Below are positions 62,482 to 64,000 of a DNA stretch of 64,000 nt, in pieces. The stretch is from contig NZ_BAWM01000016.1 of the NCBI RefSeq assembly GCF_000759675.1, positions 149,801 to 213,800 of the forward strand. The letters run 5' to 3'. The DNA is from Neobacillus niacini (GTDB taxonomy: Bacteria > Bacillota > Bacilli > Bacillales > Cytobacillaceae). A program made the translations under genes and the position numbers. The notes beneath the pieces were generated by a model, which searched no databases, was not told where the DNA came from, and worked only from the letters and a program-made list of their open reading frames with translations. How positions within the stretch are numbered: the stretch's first letter is position 1; the number at the start of each line of letters is the position of its first letter.

Positions 62482-64000
62482 ATGTTTGAGAGATTAGAAA
62501 AAATAACTATTTTTAGGAAGTTTTTATTCTCCTATCTATTGATTCTGATTATTCCACTTTTAGCTAGTTTAATTATTTATCAAGTCAGTATTCATAAAAT
62601 TAAAGAATACGCAAGTGAAAATAGTAAAAGCTTGCTGAATCAAACGAAGGACATTATCGATCAAAATAATGATGAAATTGAGAGATTTGTCTATCAGATG
62701 TCATTGAATCCAGAAATTAATCAGTTGATGAATCGAACATTAAGTACGGAAATGAATATTGCTTACGATATCTATAAAGTCCAAAACAGTATTAAACCGT
62801 ATTTGTATACGAACAAGTTGTTTAGAAATTTTTATATATACTTTAACGGGAGTGATACAATCGTATCCCCTGAGTCATCCTACGTTCGCACAAAGGACTA
62901 TTATTCTAATTATGTCTATGAAGGATTAAGTTACGATGAATGGAAAAAAGACATCAACCAAACATATCGCACTAGATATTATTTACCCTCCACCAAAGTG
63001 AAGATAGGTGGAAGGACCGAACCGATTATTACATATGTACAATCAATTCCGTTTAATAGTAAAAATCCGAAAGCAAATATCGTGGTAATGATAAATGAAA
63101 CTGAAATCACAACATTATTAAATAGAATTTCTTCACAATACGACGGTTCCACATTCATTCTTGATGATAAAGGGAATGTAATTGCAGGCGATAACATGGA
63201 CAAAAGCATGATTTCTTTTAACAAGTCTTCGGGCAAATTCTCCATTAAGGATCATGACAAGAAGTATATGTATATCGAAACGAAATCAAACAATAATAAG
63301 TGGACATATGTAGCCGTTATTTCTAAAAAAAAATTAACAGAGGATGTAAGTTTTATTCAAACGATTAGCTTAGTACTTGCATTTATTACGATGATTGCCG
63401 GACTATTTACTGCACTCCTTTTTTCATATAAAAATAGTATTCCTCTAAATCGGCTTCTGGGAGTTATGAAAATCACAGATATGGGAAAAGTAACAGATCC
63501 ATATGATTTTATCCATAGCAATGTTGAAGACATGATTGCTAAAAATGATCGGTTAAAGGTAGAAATTCAAAACCAGTTACCTATATTACAAGATTCGGTG
63601 ATCCGTAAATTAGTAATAGGGGATTTAACATCTTCTAAAGAGGTACAGCTATTAATGGAACAAGCCAACATACCGGTAAAAGGGTCATTTGGTTATGTTG
63701 GGATCGTACAAATAATTCATATGATGAATGAACTGAACAAGGATATGCTGGATGAAATGAATCTGGCACAACTATTCATTCAAAATGAATTAACGAATCT
63801 TTTTAAAGGAGAGGCTCTACTCTCAAATATTGATAAAGATCAAGTCCTCTTCCTATTATCCTATGATAAAAAACCAACCATTCAAGAAACAAAAAAATTG
63901 GAAGAGACTCTTAATTTGTTTATAAAACAATTAAAAGAGAATTTTAGCTTAAAAGTGAATATTGGTATAGGCAGCCAATTTGATCAATTAACAAATATTC
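62482..64000 (+). CDS. Membrane-bound AraC-type regulator with extracellular sensor (cut by window end)
   Basis: The frame is open from the ATG at 62482 (after AAAGGAGCTTGAG) to the last base, 506 codons with no stop. A first membrane helix (about 14-34, FLFSYLLILIIPLLASLIIY) is followed by a dCACHE-like extracellular domain (about 35-290; LDDKGNVIAGDN and SNNNKWTYVAVISKKKL are typical), a second membrane helix (about 294-316, LVLAFITMIAGLFTALLFSY) and a cytoplasmic part with the conserved FIHSNVEDMIAKNDRLKVEI and QLPILQDSVIRKLVIGDL. The AraC helix-turn-helix pair expected at the C-terminus lies beyond the window. Such regulators typically control neighbouring LplBC-type sugar transporters, presumably to the right. 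The 11743-11904 remnant is from a related gene. Confidence 0.85.
   Translation, partial: MFERLEKITIFRKFLFSYLLILIIPLLASLIIYQVSIHKIKEYASENSKSLLNQTKDIIDQNNDEIERFVYQMSLNPEINQLMNRTLSTEMNIAYDIYKVQNSIKPYLYTNKLFRNFYIYFNGSDTIVSPESSYVRTKDYYSNYVYEGLSYDEWKKDINQTYRTRYYLPSTKVKIGGRTEPIITYVQSIPFNSKNPKANIVVMINETEITTLLNRISSQYDGSTFILDDKGNVIAGDNMDKSMISFNKSSGKFSIKDHDKKYMYIETKSNNNKWTYVAVISKKKLTEDVSFIQTISLVLAFITMIAGLFTALLFSYKNSIPLNRLLGVMKITDMGKVTDPYDFIHSNVEDMIAKNDRLKVEIQNQLPILQDSVIRKLVIGDLTSSKEVQLLMEQANIPVKGSFGYVGIVQIIHMMNELNKDMLDEMNLAQLFIQNELTNLFKGEALLSNIDKDQVLFLLSYDKKPTIQETKKLEETLNLFIKQLKENFSLKVNIGIGSQFDQLTNI

Overview
The window reads as chromosomal DNA of a low-GC, spore-former-type Gram-positive (Bacillus/Neobacillus-like Bacillota). 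The grounds are strong AGGAGG ribosome sites, many TTG/GTG starts, YitT and YesL (DUF624) proteins, LplB/LplC/LipO-type sugar transporters, FIMAH-tailed secreted enzymes and AT-rich spacers. The genus is inference. Almost everything concerns uptake and dismantling of complex glycans.

Layout. 0-9 kb: the end of an ABC exporter ATPase, a membrane-anchored SurA/PrsA-like protein, and two large secreted proteins (a right-handed beta-helix protein and a PL8 polysaccharide lyase), both ending in FIMAH-like domains. 9-12.4 kb: scarred DNA with a broken EEP-phosphatase gene, an intact yitT, a GC-rich mobile-type repeat, and remnants of a solute-binding protein and an AraC regulator. 12.4-19 kb: GH2 beta-galactosidase, two Gfo/Idh/MocA oxidoreductases and a sugar-phosphate isomerase/epimerase. 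19-22.7 kb: two PhyH dioxygenases around two AraC regulators. 22.9-31.5 kb: a compact operon of ROK regulator, GH38-like (DUF5054) protein, PMI-like protein, ROK kinase and second GH38-like protein, visibly GC-richer than its surroundings. 31.5-33 kb: a second scar made of gene ends. 33-50 kb: a LacI-controlled fucoside system: YesL, two permeases, a binding lipoprotein, three cytoplasmic GH29 fucosidases, a complete non-phosphorylative L-fucose pathway, a glycosylasparaginase and an RbsD/FucU-like mutarotase. 50-55 kb: an intact EEP gene and then a decaying paralogous copy of the 15.6-19 kb block. 55-61 kb: GH20-like and GH42-like hydrolases plus two isomerases/epimerases. 61-64 kb: a 52-bp hairpin repeat array, a fucosidase tail remnant, a membrane protein and a membrane-bound AraC-type regulator that runs off the end.

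How it fits together. None of the three fucosidases, the GH2, the GH20-like or the GH38-like proteins has a visible signal peptide, so oligosaccharides are probably imported by the LplBC/LipO transporter (no cognate ATPase gene is present) and trimmed in the cytoplasm. L-Fucose would then go via fucose dehydrogenase (SDR), lactonase (amidohydrolase), a two-subunit UxaA-type dehydratase, a second SDR and an FAH-family hydrolase to pyruvate plus lactate. Mannose could go via the ROK kinase and the PMI-like protein. Hexosaminidase, galactosidase, fucosidase, mannosidase-like proteins and glycosylasparaginase together suggest fucosylated N-glycan or glycopeptide use. Five palindromes related to TGTTATCGGTAACA point to one local LacI regulon.

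A second theme is genome scarring. At least four gene families (EEP, Gfo/isomerase/Gfo, binding protein, ABC ATPase) occur as an intact copy plus truncated or frameshifted copies, and short remnants of fucosidase genes lie in spacers.
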